Assembly (NCBI RefSeq): GCF_008065135.1
Contig: NZ_CP042914.1
Coordinates: 1,302,001-1,366,000 of the forward strand
Reading direction: 5' to 3'
Source of the DNA: Roseimaritima ulvae
GTDB lineage: Bacteria; Planctomycetota; Planctomycetia; Pirellulales; Pirellulaceae
DNA: 64,000 nucleotides
Below are positions 42,291 to 51,452 of this stretch, in pieces. Within the stretch, counting starts at the first letter, position 1. Each line of letters opens with the position of its first letter. Below the pieces are notes generated by a model, which was not told where the DNA came from, did no database searches, and saw only the letters and a program-made list of their open reading frames with translations. The translations under genes were made by a program, and so were the position numbers.

Positions 42291-45191
42291 TTAACGCGGT
42301 TTAGGTGATGGTTTCAGCAACTGGATTTGTTGTTGCATCAATTGCATCTGCTGCTCGATCACTTGCTGGGTTATCGTGGAGCAGCGGCGGGCCTGAGCCG
42401 GTGAGTTTTGGACGGCGGGCGGCGGCGTGGATTCCGTGAGCGTCGTTTCTTCTGCCGCCGTTTCCTCTGCCGCCGCTTGTTCACGCCGGTCCTGCAGTTC
42501 GGTTTCGAAACTGTAGCGTTGGCGTTGGAAGCGGTAGGTGGGCAGGTGCAATCGCAAACGCCGTTCGTCGCTGTAGATCGACTGTGCATCGGTCACCACA
42601 CCGGCTTGCCACAACTGTCCCAGACTGGTCAACGCAAATTTTGCGTCGGATACCGTTTGTTTGGCGTGCGGCAAGCTGGAGATGATTTGCTGACGCGGGG
42701 GATCCAAGTCATGCTGCCGGGCCAGCGTGCTGAGAGCCTGATTGGGGCCGACTTCCAGCAACACCATATTGTCGGAGGAGGCATCGAGAATGTTGGTCAG
42801 TGCTGCGGAAAATCGCACGGGTTCGCGAATCTGCCGCGCCCAGTAAGTGGGGTCGGTGGCCGTGGCGTCCGGCATCGTTTGCCCGGTGACCGAGGACACG
42901 ATGGGGATGGTGGGAGGCTGCAGAGAAACGCCGCGGACGTGTTGTTCGAAGGGGGCGATGGCGGCGTCCATCATGCGGCTGTGGAAGGCATGGGAGGTGT
43001 GCAGTTTACGGCACGCGATCGGCTCCTCCTGGGAATGCGATTCCAGCTGCCCAGCAAAGGCATCGACCGCTTCGGTTTCGCCCGACACGACACAAAAGGC
43101 CGGACCGTTGACGGCGGCGATCTCCAAGGCGTCGGGCAGCATTTCAAGCAGTTGCGATTCGGGCAGTTGCACAGCCAGCATCGATCCGCTGGGCAGCGAT
43201 TGCATCAGCCGTCCCCGCAAGGCCACCAGTCGAGCCGCGTCGGACATCGACATCACACCGGCAATCGCGGCGGCGGCAAATTCACCCACACTGTGTCCGA
43301 TCAACCGGCCGGGCGTGACGCCCAGCGATTGCCACCAGCGACCGAGCGCGTAGGAGACCATGAACAGGGCCGGCTGAGCGATTTCGGTTTGATGCAGGCG
43401 CTGAGCGTCCGCCGCATCGTCCGCCGCGTCGGGATATACCAAATCGCGGAGGTCGAGGTCCAGGTGCGGCAGCAGCGCCGTGGCGCAGGCGTCGATGTGT
43501 TGCCGCACGACCGGTTCGCTTTGATACAGTTGCTGCGCCATTTGCAGATGCTGGGAACCTTGCCCGGGAAACAGCAACGTGACCGGCGTCTGGCTGGCTC
43601 GGCAGTCGGCTGTGATCGCTTGTTGGGGACCGCGCGAGCGCAGTGCCGCGGCCGCTTCGCTCAGGTCCGCGGCGACCACGATGCGTTTGTGTCGAAAGGT
43701 TTTGCGGCCTGTCTGCAATGTGTAACAGGCATCGGCCAAATCCAGTTGAGGGTGATCGTCAAAATGGCGGGCCAAATCTTCCGACATTTCGTCTAGGGCG
43801 GCCGTCGAACGAGCGGACAGGCGGATCAGGTGGAAGGGACGCTGCGAAGCGGTCGCGGCCAACGCGGGAGCTTGTTCCAAGACGACATGCGCGTTGGTGC
43901 CGCCGACTCCAAACGCGCTCACACCGGCCCGCCGTGGGGCATGGCTGTCGTCCCAGTCGGTCAGTTCGGTGTTGACGATGAAGGGGCTGCTGGCAAAGTC
44001 GATCTTGGGGTTGGGTGAATCGAAGTTCAGAACCGGCGGGAGCTGGCGATGCTGCAGAGCCAGTGCGGTCTTGATCACGCCACTGACGCCGGCGGCCACA
44101 TCCAAATGACCGACATTGGTTTTCAGGGAACCGATGCGACAGAATTGGGTCTTGTCGGTCGTCTCACGAAAGGCTTGCGTGAGGGCTTCGATTTCGATCG
44201 GGTCGCCCACCAATGTGCCCGTGCCATGAGCTTCGATATAGCTGATCGAATCGGCGGTGATGCCTGCTCGTTGGTGGGCGCGGCGGATGGCCGAGGCTTG
44301 ACCGGATACGCTGGGGGCCGTGTAACCTCGTTTGTCGTGTCCGTCGTTGCTGACACCCCAGCCACGCAGCACGGCGTAGATGGCATCGCAGTCGGCGACG
44401 GCATCGTCCAGGCGTTTTAGTACCACAGCGCCTACGCCATCACCAAAGATCGTGCCACAAGCCTGGGCGTCGAAAGTCCGGCAGGTACCGTCGGGCGAGA
44501 GGATGGAGTCTTCGGTGTGCAGATAACCCTGCTGTTGTGGAAACGTCACCGTCGCTCCACCAGCGAGGGCCATGTCGCAAGCGCCGGAGGACAAATTCTC
44601 GCAAGCCTGGGCGATGGCAACCAACGACGTCGAGCAGGCCGATTGGACGTTGACGCTGGGGCCGCGAAGGTTCAGCTGATAGGCCACTCGGGTAGCGATG
44701 TAATCTTTGTCGTTCGAGATTTCGGCCGTCAAACTTCCGCCGGGAAAGGAGTCCGCGAGGGCAGCACGCAATTCGGCGTCGGCAGCCAAACGGGTAAAGA
44801 TGTAGGTGTTCATGTGGCAGCCGGCGAACACGCCCACCCGTCCCGGCGCGGCATCGGGAACGTAGCCCGCATCTTCCATCGCTTGCCAGCAAATTTCCAG
44901 AAACAGGCGATGTTGGGGGTCCATGTCGATGGCTTGTTTGGGATAGATCCCAAAGAACTGGGCGTCAAAGTAGTCGGCATCTTTGACGACCGCGGCCTTG
45001 CCAACATAGTTGGGTTGGTCGGGCAAGTTGCTGCGTGGATTGGGGCTTACGGGGGTTACTCCGCTGCGGCCTCGCGCGAGCAGATCCCAGAAGGCGGATG
45101 CGTCGTCGGCACCGGGAAAGCGACCGGCCAAACCGATCACGGCGATGCTGCTGGAATGTCCATGTTGAGAAGAATGAGGACCGCGGGACAT
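42291..45191 (-). CDS. Type I polyketide synthase, KS-AT module
   Basis: From the ATG at 45191 the protein is 966 residues; a GTG at 45245 would add 18. The ketosynthase has Cys186 in SACSTSLVA, His322 in EAHGTGT and His362 in KTNVGHLD. The acyltransferase has FPGQGSQ, GHSVGE (Ser634) and HAFH (734-737), the motif associated with malonyl rather than methylmalonyl selection. There is no ketoreductase, dehydratase or carrier domain. The C-terminal tail is glutamine-rich and helical (VIEQQMQLMQQQIQLLK), like the spacer that precedes carrier domains in single-chain homologues, so it may dock the next protein. The expected role is one condensation with malonyl units, leaving a beta-keto thioester on the downstream ACP. 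Confidence 0.93.
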   Translation of the reverse strand: MSRGPHSSQHGHSSSIAVIGLAGRFPGADDASAFWDLLARGRSGVTPVSPNPRSNLPDQPNYVGKAAVVKDADYFDAQFFGIYPKQAIDMDPQHRLFLEICWQAMEDAGYVPDAAPGRVGVFAGCHMNTYIFTRLAADAELRAALADSFPGGSLTAEISNDKDYIATRVAYQLNLRGPSVNVQSACSTSLVAIAQACENLSSGACDMALAGGATVTFPQQQGYLHTEDSILSPDGTCRTFDAQACGTIFGDGVGAVVLKRLDDAVADCDAIYAVLRGWGVSNDGHDKRGYTAPSVSGQASAIRRAHQRAGITADSISYIEAHGTGTLVGDPIEIEALTQAFRETTDKTQFCRIGSLKTNVGHLDVAAGVSGVIKTALALQHRQLPPVLNFDSPNPKIDFASSPFIVNTELTDWDDSHAPRRAGVSAFGVGGTNAHVVLEQAPALAATASQRPFHLIRLSARSTAALDEMSEDLARHFDDHPQLDLADACYTLQTGRKTFRHKRIVVAADLSEAAAALRSRGPQQAITADCRASQTPVTLLFPGQGSQHLQMAQQLYQSEPVVRQHIDACATALLPHLDLDLRDLVYPDAADDAADAQRLHQTEIAQPALFMVSYALGRWWQSLGVTPGRLIGHSVGEFAAAAIAGVMSMSDAARLVALRGRLMQSLPSGSMLAVQLPESQLLEMLPDALEIAAVNGPAFCVVSGETEAVDAFAGQLESHSQEEPIACRKLHTSHAFHSRMMDAAIAPFEQHVRGVSLQPPTIPIVSSVTGQTMPDATATDPTYWARQIREPVRFSAALTNILDASSDNMVLLEVGPNQALSTLARQHDLDPPRQQIISSLPHAKQTVSDAKFALTSLGQLWQAGVVTDAQSIYSDERRLRLHLPTYRFQRQRYSFETELQDRREQAAAEETAAEETTLTESTPPPAVQNSPAQARRCSTITQQVIEQQMQLMQQQIQLLKPSPKPR

Positions 45192-45277
45192 GGCGTGGAC
45201 TTTAGCCGGGACAGAGCGTACGGGATCACTACATAAAGTAATCACTGCAGGCGATCGTAAGCGGAAAATGTGATGAA

Positions 45278-45286
45278 ATTATAGCA
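45278..45286 (-). promoter_or_regulatory. Extended -10 promoter for the KS-AT operon
   Basis: On the minus strand TGCTATAAT (45286 to 45278) is a consensus extended -10 (TGnTATAAT), about 90 bases before the chosen start. No good -35 is present 17 bases upstream, which is usual for extended -10 promoters. The rest of 45287-45447 shows no other feature. Confidence 0.55.
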
Positions 45287-45447
45287 AGAATACCGCGGCG
45301 CTCGCCGAGCGCGTTCCCCTTGGTTAAAGTCTCGGTAAGGAGCGTAGTGGAACCACTGTAAGCAGACCCTAGCCCCTGGGAAAGATTGGCGAAATGTACA
45401 TCGCACACTGACAACACCGATGCGATGCCGACATGCGGATTCTGCCG

Positions 45448-45541
45448 CAAATAAACTACCTCATCGCATATCAGCCGGTTTTTGTGGGAACCGGACGCTA
45501 GCGCGTTTCGGCTAATCGAGGAACTTGTTTGCCGACGAGTC
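45448..45541. repeat. Long repeat, copy L (inverted partner at 57033-57143)
   Basis: It begins with the 20-base caaataaactacctcatcgc, identical to the complement of 57124-57143. It continues with a match through gggaaccggacgctagcg and cggctaatcg. Copy L lacks about 22 bases present in the partner. Its end overlaps the last codons of the polysaccharide deacetylase gene. Confidence 0.85.
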
Positions 45542-46663
45542 CTTAGCCATTTGGAAGAGCTCGTGGAGGCAGACCCAACGCGGCTGCGGCGAGTTCGTTT
45601 CATGGGCTTCCAGCGAATCGCTGTCTTGTGAATATTGCAGTGCGTCGCGTTGCCGCCACCAACGGGCGACCTGATGCGGCAAGGCGTGCCAACACCCAGG
45701 TTGCTCGGCGATTTTGTCCAGGTACGCCGCGTAGGTATCGCGGCGAAGGGGCGAGTCGGTGTAGTCGGGGTGGGTTAACATCAGAGCCATGCCAGCAAGC
45801 GATTGCAGCAGGTCCAGCTTTCTTAACCAGATCTTCGTGGACTCTTGTTTCAACGTCACGAACAGCGTGTGGTCTTGCGGCAGGGTATAAGGCAACTCGA
45901 CAAATTTGCCCGCCATAAACGGCCACACACTGCCGATTCCACCCGGCATAGCTTGGTACGGATCGACATCAAAACAGGAGGCATCGTAGTCGATGGTTAA
46001 GGCTTGCAACCATTGCAGGTTTCGATGCACCATGGGAGCCCGAAAGCCCACGCTGTCCAGCTTTGTTAGTGCCTCGTTGATCGCTGGGACGCGGCGGTCA
46101 AACACGCGGCGAGATTCAAACAGTCGGCCGTCATGGTTGTAGCCGTGGACACCCACTTCATGGCCGCGTTGTTTCAGGTCGGCAAGCAAGCCTTCGTCCA
46201 ACGCATACTTGTAGGGGATGAAATTCCAGCACGAACGCAAGCCTCGGCTTTCTTCCAAAGCGGCCAGCCGATCCACCAGTGCGACGCCGCTGCGAGTTTC
46301 TACGTCGTGGGTCAGCACCGATGCCATGTGATGCCCGTCGGGCCAGGGGTGCAACACTTCGGCAGCCGGCTGCAGGGCCAACGCTGCACGCAGGTCGGCG
46401 ACGAATTCAGGCGACAGGTACCAGTCGTCGGCAACCTGCAGCCCTTGGTTGCGGCCCCGCTGTAGCCGCTGGCGCATGGCGATGGGGAGCAGATGTCGGA
46501 AGCGATAGTACAGCCGGAATTTGAGCGACAGCCGAGCCTGTTCGACATCGCGTTGGAAATGTTGCTGCAAGACGTCGCCGGCAGCGCCCTGAAAAGCGAA
46601 ACGATAAAACGCGTCCTGCTCGGCGCGGCGAGCCGGCGAGCGTTGGCAATCGTGAATTAGCAT
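45512..46663 (-). CDS. Polysaccharide deacetylase family protein
   Basis: This NodB-like carbohydrate esterase probably removes acetyl groups from N-acetylated sugars of the surface glycan. The 383-residue protein shows the metal-site Asp in LTHDVET, the His-rich motif EVGVHGYNHDG and the catalytic-face Arg in GFRAPM. It has no signal peptide, so it may act on lipid-linked intermediates in the cytoplasm, or the protein is exported by another route. It begins 10 bases after the glycosyltransferase gene upstream. The last residues (ANKFLD) are encoded within repeat copy L, which suggests the repeat replaced the original 3' end. Start at 46663, because the longer frame overlaps the neighbour. 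Confidence 0.82.
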   Translation of the reverse strand: MLIHDCQRSPARRAEQDAFYRFAFQGAAGDVLQQHFQRDVEQARLSLKFRLYYRFRHLLPIAMRQRLQRGRNQGLQVADDWYLSPEFVADLRAALALQPAAEVLHPWPDGHHMASVLTHDVETRSGVALVDRLAALEESRGLRSCWNFIPYKYALDEGLLADLKQRGHEVGVHGYNHDGRLFESRRVFDRRVPAINEALTKLDSVGFRAPMVHRNLQWLQALTIDYDASCFDVDPYQAMPGGIGSVWPFMAGKFVELPYTLPQDHTLFVTLKQESTKIWLRKLDLLQSLAGMALMLTHPDYTDSPLRRDTYAAYLDKIAEQPGCWHALPHQVARWWRQRDALQYSQDSDSLEAHETNSPQPRWVCLHELFQMAKDSSANKFLD

Positions 46664-46673
46664 AACGATCGGC

Positions 46674-47960
46674 TCAGACTTCCGCGGTCTGCTGAACGGC
46701 GGCGGCCGAAGTGACCGAAACGTCGTCTGGCGTGGGCGAACTCGCTGAGTCCCTGGGAGGAGGATGGAAGAGTCTATCATACAAGGCCAGCAGGACGCTT
46801 GCTTGATGATTCCAGGTTAAACCGTCCTCGATGCGTCGTCGGCCCCGCTCGCCCATCGAGGCTCGCAGTTGGGGATCGTCCATCAGCCGGATCACGGCCG
46901 CGGTGAACGCCTGTAAATTGTTGTCGGCGGCGTACAATGCGGCATCGCCCGCGGACAATTGGTTTTCACGCGTTTCAAAGCATACCGTGGGCTTGCGCAA
47001 GGCTATGTATTCCATGGTCTTGATCGTCGTGCAACTGTCGTTATAGGCGTTGCTCTGATCCGGCGTTAAACAAATGTCAAACGCGGCGATGTAAGGGGGC
47101 ACTTCGGGAAACGGAATCATGCCGGTGAGCTGAAATAGATGTTCGACATCCAATTTGCGAATCAGTTTCTTTAGCTCCGGCATCGCTGGACCGTCGCCAA
47201 CGATAACCGCTATAAAATCTTCACGACCGTGGTGCACATGCAATTCATGCACGACCCGCACCATAGCGTCGACGCCATCCTGAATGCCAATGGCGCCCAC
47301 GTAGCCCAACACCAGTTTGTCGGAGTCCTTCAGTTCGGCTCGTGGCTCAACCGCATCCAAGAACAACTCGTTGGGTCCGTTGCGAACGATATAACAATTT
47401 TCTGGCAACGCTCCACAGCGATTGATTTGTACGTCGCGTTGGCTGGCGTTGGTGGCGACCAGCCGATCGGCGCGGCGGCAGGCCAGCCGCTCAAAAAAAC
47501 ACAACACACGGTACACCAAATTAGGTTCGTCGCTGGCGCGACGAGCCAGGTACAGTTCCGGCGATAGGTCGTGGTGATCGAACACAAACTTCTTGCCAAA
47601 CCACTGGTAGAAGATGGCCAGCACGGCTGTCATATCAGGCGGCGTGTGGACGTGTACGACATCAAAGCCGCGGCGCAAGAAGATATATAGCGAGATCACG
47701 AACATCATGGTGATGCTGTAGCCGTACTCCCAGACGTATCCTAAAAAGCCTTCCAGTTCGAAGGTCTTGGGATACCGGTAGACTCGAATTCCGTCGACCA
47801 TTTCGAACCATTTGCGGGATTGCCCGGTGGGGCATATCACCATCACCTCGTAGCCGGCGGTTCTCAGCGATAGGGCTTCCAGCAACACGCGATTGTCGTC
47901 AGGAACGCTCTCGTTCTCCAACAGCATCAAGATGCGTTTCGGTTTAACTGTGGGAGACAT
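46674..47960 (-). CDS. Family 4 glycosyltransferase
   Basis: This GT-B fold enzyme probably transfers a nucleotide-sugar-derived residue to the growing repeat unit. From the ATG at 47960 the protein is 428 residues. It shows the N-terminal VPDDNRVLLEALSLRTAGYEV, HVHTPPD, FDHHDLSPELY and the donor-binding C-terminal half, with KTMEYIALRKPTVCFE as the family E-x7-E-type region. A hydrophobic patch (ITMMFVISLYIFL) near residue 90 suggests membrane association. It sits 26 bases downstream of the asparagine-synthetase homologue. Confidence 0.88.
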   Translation of the reverse strand: MSPTVKPKRILMLLENESVPDDNRVLLEALSLRTAGYEVMVICPTGQSRKWFEMVDGIRVYRYPKTFELEGFLGYVWEYGYSITMMFVISLYIFLRRGFDVVHVHTPPDMTAVLAIFYQWFGKKFVFDHHDLSPELYLARRASDEPNLVYRVLCFFERLACRRADRLVATNASQRDVQINRCGALPENCYIVRNGPNELFLDAVEPRAELKDSDKLVLGYVGAIGIQDGVDAMVRVVHELHVHHGREDFIAVIVGDGPAMPELKKLIRKLDVEHLFQLTGMIPFPEVPPYIAAFDICLTPDQSNAYNDSCTTIKTMEYIALRKPTVCFETRENQLSAGDAALYAADNNLQAFTAAVIRLMDDPQLRASMGERGRRRIEDGLTWNHQASVLLALYDRLFHPPPRDSASSPTPDDVSVTSAAAVQQTAEV

Positions 47961-47986
47961 GGGCGGAGGGCAAATCCCGGAGGCGA

Positions 47987-49897
47987 CTAATTGAGCTGCG
48001 AAACGGGGCGGGCGGCGAGCGAACTTGTGGGCGCATCGACGAATCGCCGCAGCCACATTTCCAAACTGACCAGCCCCCAGATTTCGGTCGCATGATCAGC
48101 ATAGTTTGATTCATGTCGTTGAACGAGTGTCCGCACGTATTTGGGGTTAAATAATCCGCGGTCTCGAAGCCGTTGTTCAGACAACGCATCGTGAACCAGG
48201 TCGCGAGCTTCGTGTCGCAGCCACCGTTCGATGGGGATCGGGAACCCCTGTTTCTTGCGGTGGATGATGCTGTCGGGCAACAACTGACTGCCCAAACGTT
48301 TGAGCAAGTATTTGCGGGTGCGGCCGTGCAGTTTCAGTCGCGTCGGCAGGCGGGCGGCAAATTCAACCAGTTTGTGGTCTAGCAGCGGCACACGGGCTTC
48401 CAGCGAATTGGCCATCGTCAGCTTGTCACCGCGGAGCAATAAATAGTCCACCAACCAGGCCTTGGTGTCACAGTACAACATCCGATCCAAGGGTTCGCCG
48501 GCATCACACTGTTGCAGTAAGCGGTCGAACACATGGCCTGCCCCGCGAGAGTGTTCGGCGGACCAATCGGCGAGTAATTGGCGTTTGCCGTCGTCGCTGA
48601 ACATGGGGAACCAGTTGGCAAACCGGGTCGCTTCGTCGCGGATCGTCAAGGCGTTCAGAGCGATCTTGCCACGTCGCATGCCGGGCAGGATGTCGGCGGC
48701 GCGGCGAACGATCCCGCCGGCCGCGGCGGGCAGGTGGCGTGTCCAAGGCGAATAACGTTCCCCTTGGTATCTTGCATAACCGGCGAACAATTCGTCGCCC
48801 CCTTCGCCGGTCAAAACCATTTTGACGTGTTGCCGCGCCAGTTGAGCCACCATGTGCGTCGCCACGGTGGCTTGGTCGGCGATCGGTTGGTCCAGATACC
48901 ACAGCACCTGTTCGGCGTGCTGCAGGAAATCGTTCGCCGAGATGGCAAAGGTGTGGTGCTGGCAGCCAAACCGATCGGCAACGATTTGAGCATAGGGAAG
49001 TTCGTCCTGCCCTTCGCTGCCGGCAAATCCCACCGAAAACGTGTTCACCGGTGTGTCTAATTCGTCAGCCATCAGGGCTACGATCAGGCTGGAGTCGACA
49101 CCGCCGCTAAGGAATGCGCCGAACGGTACGTCGCTGCGCAGACGCAGTCGCACCGATTCACGCACCAGAGCTTCCAGTTCTTCCAAGTACTCCTCGTCGG
49201 ATCGGAACGTCGATGGCTTCTCGAAGGATAGATCCCAGTACTGATGGGTTTCAATGTTGCCGTCTCGAGCGAGCAAGTAATGTCCTGGAGGCAGCGAATG
49301 CACGCCTGAGAACATCGTGCGGGGAGCCGGCACGTATTTCAGCGACAGGTAATCGCTCAGGCCGCGGCGGTCGAGTTCGGCGGTTAGCTGTGGATGTTGC
49401 AGCAACGCTTTGATTTCCGAACCGAACAACAGAGTCTGACCACGCTGAGCATAATACAGCGGTTTGATGCCCAGTCGATCTCGTGCGATAAACAACTCAC
49501 GCCGCTGCTTGTCCCAGACGGCAAACGCAAACATGCCACGCAAATGCTCCAGGCAGTCGCTGCCGAATTCTTCGTACAAATGCACGATGACTTCGGTGTC
49601 GCTGTGGGTTTTTAGCGTATGCCCACGAGCGATCAATTGTTGCCGCAGTTCCCGGTAGTTGTAGATCTCTCCATTAAAGACAATCCCGTAGCGACCGGCT
49701 TCGTCGAACATCGGCTGCGTTCCGTCGGCCAGATCGATAATGCTCAACCGCCGCATCCCCATGGCTAACTCTCGATCGATCAGGCGACCGTCTTCGTCGG
49801 GTCCGCGATGAATGATCGAGCTCAGCATCCGCTCCAGCACGTCGGCCGGCGCGGATTGAGTGGGAGCGAGTTCTAGGATGCCTGCGATGCCACACAT
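47987..49897 (-). CDS. asnB: Asparagine synthetase (glutamine-hydrolysing) homologue 1
   Basis: The 636-residue protein has an N-terminal class II glutaminase with Cys2 (MCGIAGI), HRGPDEDG, RLSIIDL and FNGEIYNY. The C-terminal synthetase domain has the ATP pyrophosphatase loop FLSGGVDSSLIVAL and LTGEGGDELFAGY. Family members make asparagine or amidate carboxylates. In polysaccharide clusters, paralogues are thought to amidate sugar acids. Because two copies flank glycosyltransferases here, a glycan amidation role is plausible but not shown. No strong SD precedes the ATG, and the upstream gap contains repeats. Confidence 0.9.
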   Translation of the reverse strand: MCGIAGILELAPTQSAPADVLERMLSSIIHRGPDEDGRLIDRELAMGMRRLSIIDLADGTQPMFDEAGRYGIVFNGEIYNYRELRQQLIARGHTLKTHSDTEVIVHLYEEFGSDCLEHLRGMFAFAVWDKQRRELFIARDRLGIKPLYYAQRGQTLLFGSEIKALLQHPQLTAELDRRGLSDYLSLKYVPAPRTMFSGVHSLPPGHYLLARDGNIETHQYWDLSFEKPSTFRSDEEYLEELEALVRESVRLRLRSDVPFGAFLSGGVDSSLIVALMADELDTPVNTFSVGFAGSEGQDELPYAQIVADRFGCQHHTFAISANDFLQHAEQVLWYLDQPIADQATVATHMVAQLARQHVKMVLTGEGGDELFAGYARYQGERYSPWTRHLPAAAGGIVRRAADILPGMRRGKIALNALTIRDEATRFANWFPMFSDDGKRQLLADWSAEHSRGAGHVFDRLLQQCDAGEPLDRMLYCDTKAWLVDYLLLRGDKLTMANSLEARVPLLDHKLVEFAARLPTRLKLHGRTRKYLLKRLGSQLLPDSIIHRKKQGFPIPIERWLRHEARDLVHDALSEQRLRDRGLFNPKYVRTLVQRHESNYADHATEIWGLVSLEMWLRRFVDAPTSSLAARPVSQLN

Positions 49898-49913
49898 ATA
49901 GCAATCGTGGTGA

Positions 49914-50174
49914 AAGGAATGGGGGACAGAGGAATGGAAGGCGGGGGAGTGGGGATAAAGTTGTGGGGGCGATATGGCTAGGGGGCGGCGAGCGATTGCC
50001 AGGATGCTTCAGCTACAACTGCTTGGGGCCATTTGAAAATGAGGGTAGCCGATCTCGCCAGAGATTGGATTGGGGCGGCAAAAAGGTCCAAAGTCTGGCG
50101 ACTTCGGTTACGGCTAGGCTCGAAGATCAAATGTTTACGCAGCACTAATATTCCTTAGTCCCCATTCCTTTGTC
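49914..50174. repeat. Compound repeat region with palindrome copy E
   Basis: Inverted motifs aaaggaatgggggacag (from 49914) and ccccattcctttgtc (to about 50173) flank the region. Inside, at 50045-50112, lies copy E of the dispersed palindrome (gtagccgatctcgccagag with ccaaagtctggcgacttcg). This accounts for most of the 320-base gap between asnB 1 and the SGNH hydrolase gene. Confidence 0.75.
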
Positions 50175-50217
50175 GCTCTCATCTGACGGCCGTTGTGACA
50201 ATCAGCGGCTCTACATT

Positions 50218-51450
50218 TCAGGGCTCCGTATCGTTCGGGGGCTGGGGCTCGCTTAGCCAAGCGGCCACCTTTTCGGCGGCCACGCGATGCCCGTCGGCGT
50301 TCCAGTGACCGACGCCTAGACGTGTGTTATCGAAGCCGTGTAGAGCCAATCGATGTTCGGCCGCGTACCGTTGCAGCTCGGCGGCCAGGTTCAGTGCCGG
50401 GATGTCATGTTGCTGGCAACATGCGGCGATCCGCTGGTCGGGGTAGAACCAATCATCGATCGGGGTCAGCTGTTCCAGGCGTGAGCGGAGTTGGGGATCG
50501 GTGTGAACTTGCATGTCGTTCGACAGCGTGATGACCCTCAGTTGGGCGTTGTGGTCATGACACTCACGTTGGAATTCGGCCACCAGCGCTTCCGTTGTCT
50601 GCCAAGCTTGCCGCCAAGCGTCGTCGGTCGGTTCCTGATAGATCAACGCCTCGGCCAGCGGAGCATACAAGCCATAATCGGTGCGGAGGGCCAAGTCCCG
50701 AGGATCGTCTGGCGGTGGTTCGCGGGTCAGCGAATGGAAACTGCGATAGACCAACTGCAGCAAACGCGAGTAGGGGGCGAGGGTTTTGACGATCCGCACT
50801 GGCAGGCCTCGCTGCTGGTCGCGATACGATTCGTCCAAACGCAGGCCCTCGTCAGTGAGGTCAAAATACGGCAGCATCGGTTCGGCTTCGAGTTGCCGCG
50901 AGTTGTTGCGAATGTCGTTGCCGGTAAACATCGCCAGCAGCACCATGTCGGGCTGGAACTGCCAGACTTTGTGCCGCAGGACCATTAACTCTTGAGCGGT
51001 GCCAAAACCCGGTTGCCCAAAATTCATGACTTCATACACCGTTTGACCGACTGCGGCATCGGAACGGCTTGCCGCGTTCAGTTGTTGGCTGAGCACTTCG
51101 GTGAACCGCTGTGGCTTTTCCACTTCCAGACCGGCGATAAAGGAATCGCCGAGCACGGCAATTCGTGTCACGCCGGCGGGTTTTTCGATCGTCCAGGGAT
51201 CGTCGCGAAACCCAAACGCATTGATGGTGACCTGCGAGTGGCCTTCGCGGGTGTGCGTCCATTGGCTGTTGGGGACAAAACCGTAGCCGCACCAGGCATC
51301 ACCCTGCGTGGTGATTGGATAAGAAAACCCGACAACACGCAGACCAACTTCAGCAATCAACAGCGCGCACGCCATGGCCAGCCCGAGCACGATCAGGGGA
51401 ATGATCTTGCGGCGGCGACGCGACGGCCTGGAACGCGGGCGGTCGGCCAT
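50218..51450 (-). CDS. Membrane-anchored SGNH/GDSL hydrolase
   Basis: From the ATG at 51450 the protein is 410 residues: an Arg-rich N-terminus, one membrane helix (IIPLIVLGLAMACALLIAEV), then an SGNH hydrolase fold. Visible motifs are AVLGDSFIAG (nucleophile Ser block), FTGNDIRNN (Asn block) and HWNADGHRVAAE (Asp-x-x-His block). Enzymes of this type are esterases or acyl-group transferases acting on periplasmic glycans. It directly follows the carbamoyltransferase-SxtJ-DUF5989 trio, with only 2 bases after the DUF5989 stop, so a joint role in polymer modification is likely. Confidence 0.85.
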   Translation of the reverse strand: MADRPRSRPSRRRRKIIPLIVLGLAMACALLIAEVGLRVVGFSYPITTQGDAWCGYGFVPNSQWTHTREGHSQVTINAFGFRDDPWTIEKPAGVTRIAVLGDSFIAGLEVEKPQRFTEVLSQQLNAASRSDAAVGQTVYEVMNFGQPGFGTAQELMVLRHKVWQFQPDMVLLAMFTGNDIRNNSRQLEAEPMLPYFDLTDEGLRLDESYRDQQRGLPVRIVKTLAPYSRLLQLVYRSFHSLTREPPPDDPRDLALRTDYGLYAPLAEALIYQEPTDDAWRQAWQTTEALVAEFQRECHDHNAQLRVITLSNDMQVHTDPQLRSRLEQLTPIDDWFYPDQRIAACCQQHDIPALNLAAELQRYAAEHRLALHGFDNTRLGVGHWNADGHRVAAEKVAAWLSEPQPPNDTEP

Positions 51451-51452
51451 GT

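Noticed and set aside
42408-43796. Plus-strand 462-residue ORF opposite the KS-AT gene
   Set aside because: It is antisense to intact acyltransferase motifs; composition is Gly/Arg/His-rich as in other shadows.
50045-50112. Small RNA in the palindromic copy E
   Set aside because: It folds well, but the same sequence occurs as a dispersed repeat elsewhere and no promoter is visible, so repeat is the safer call.
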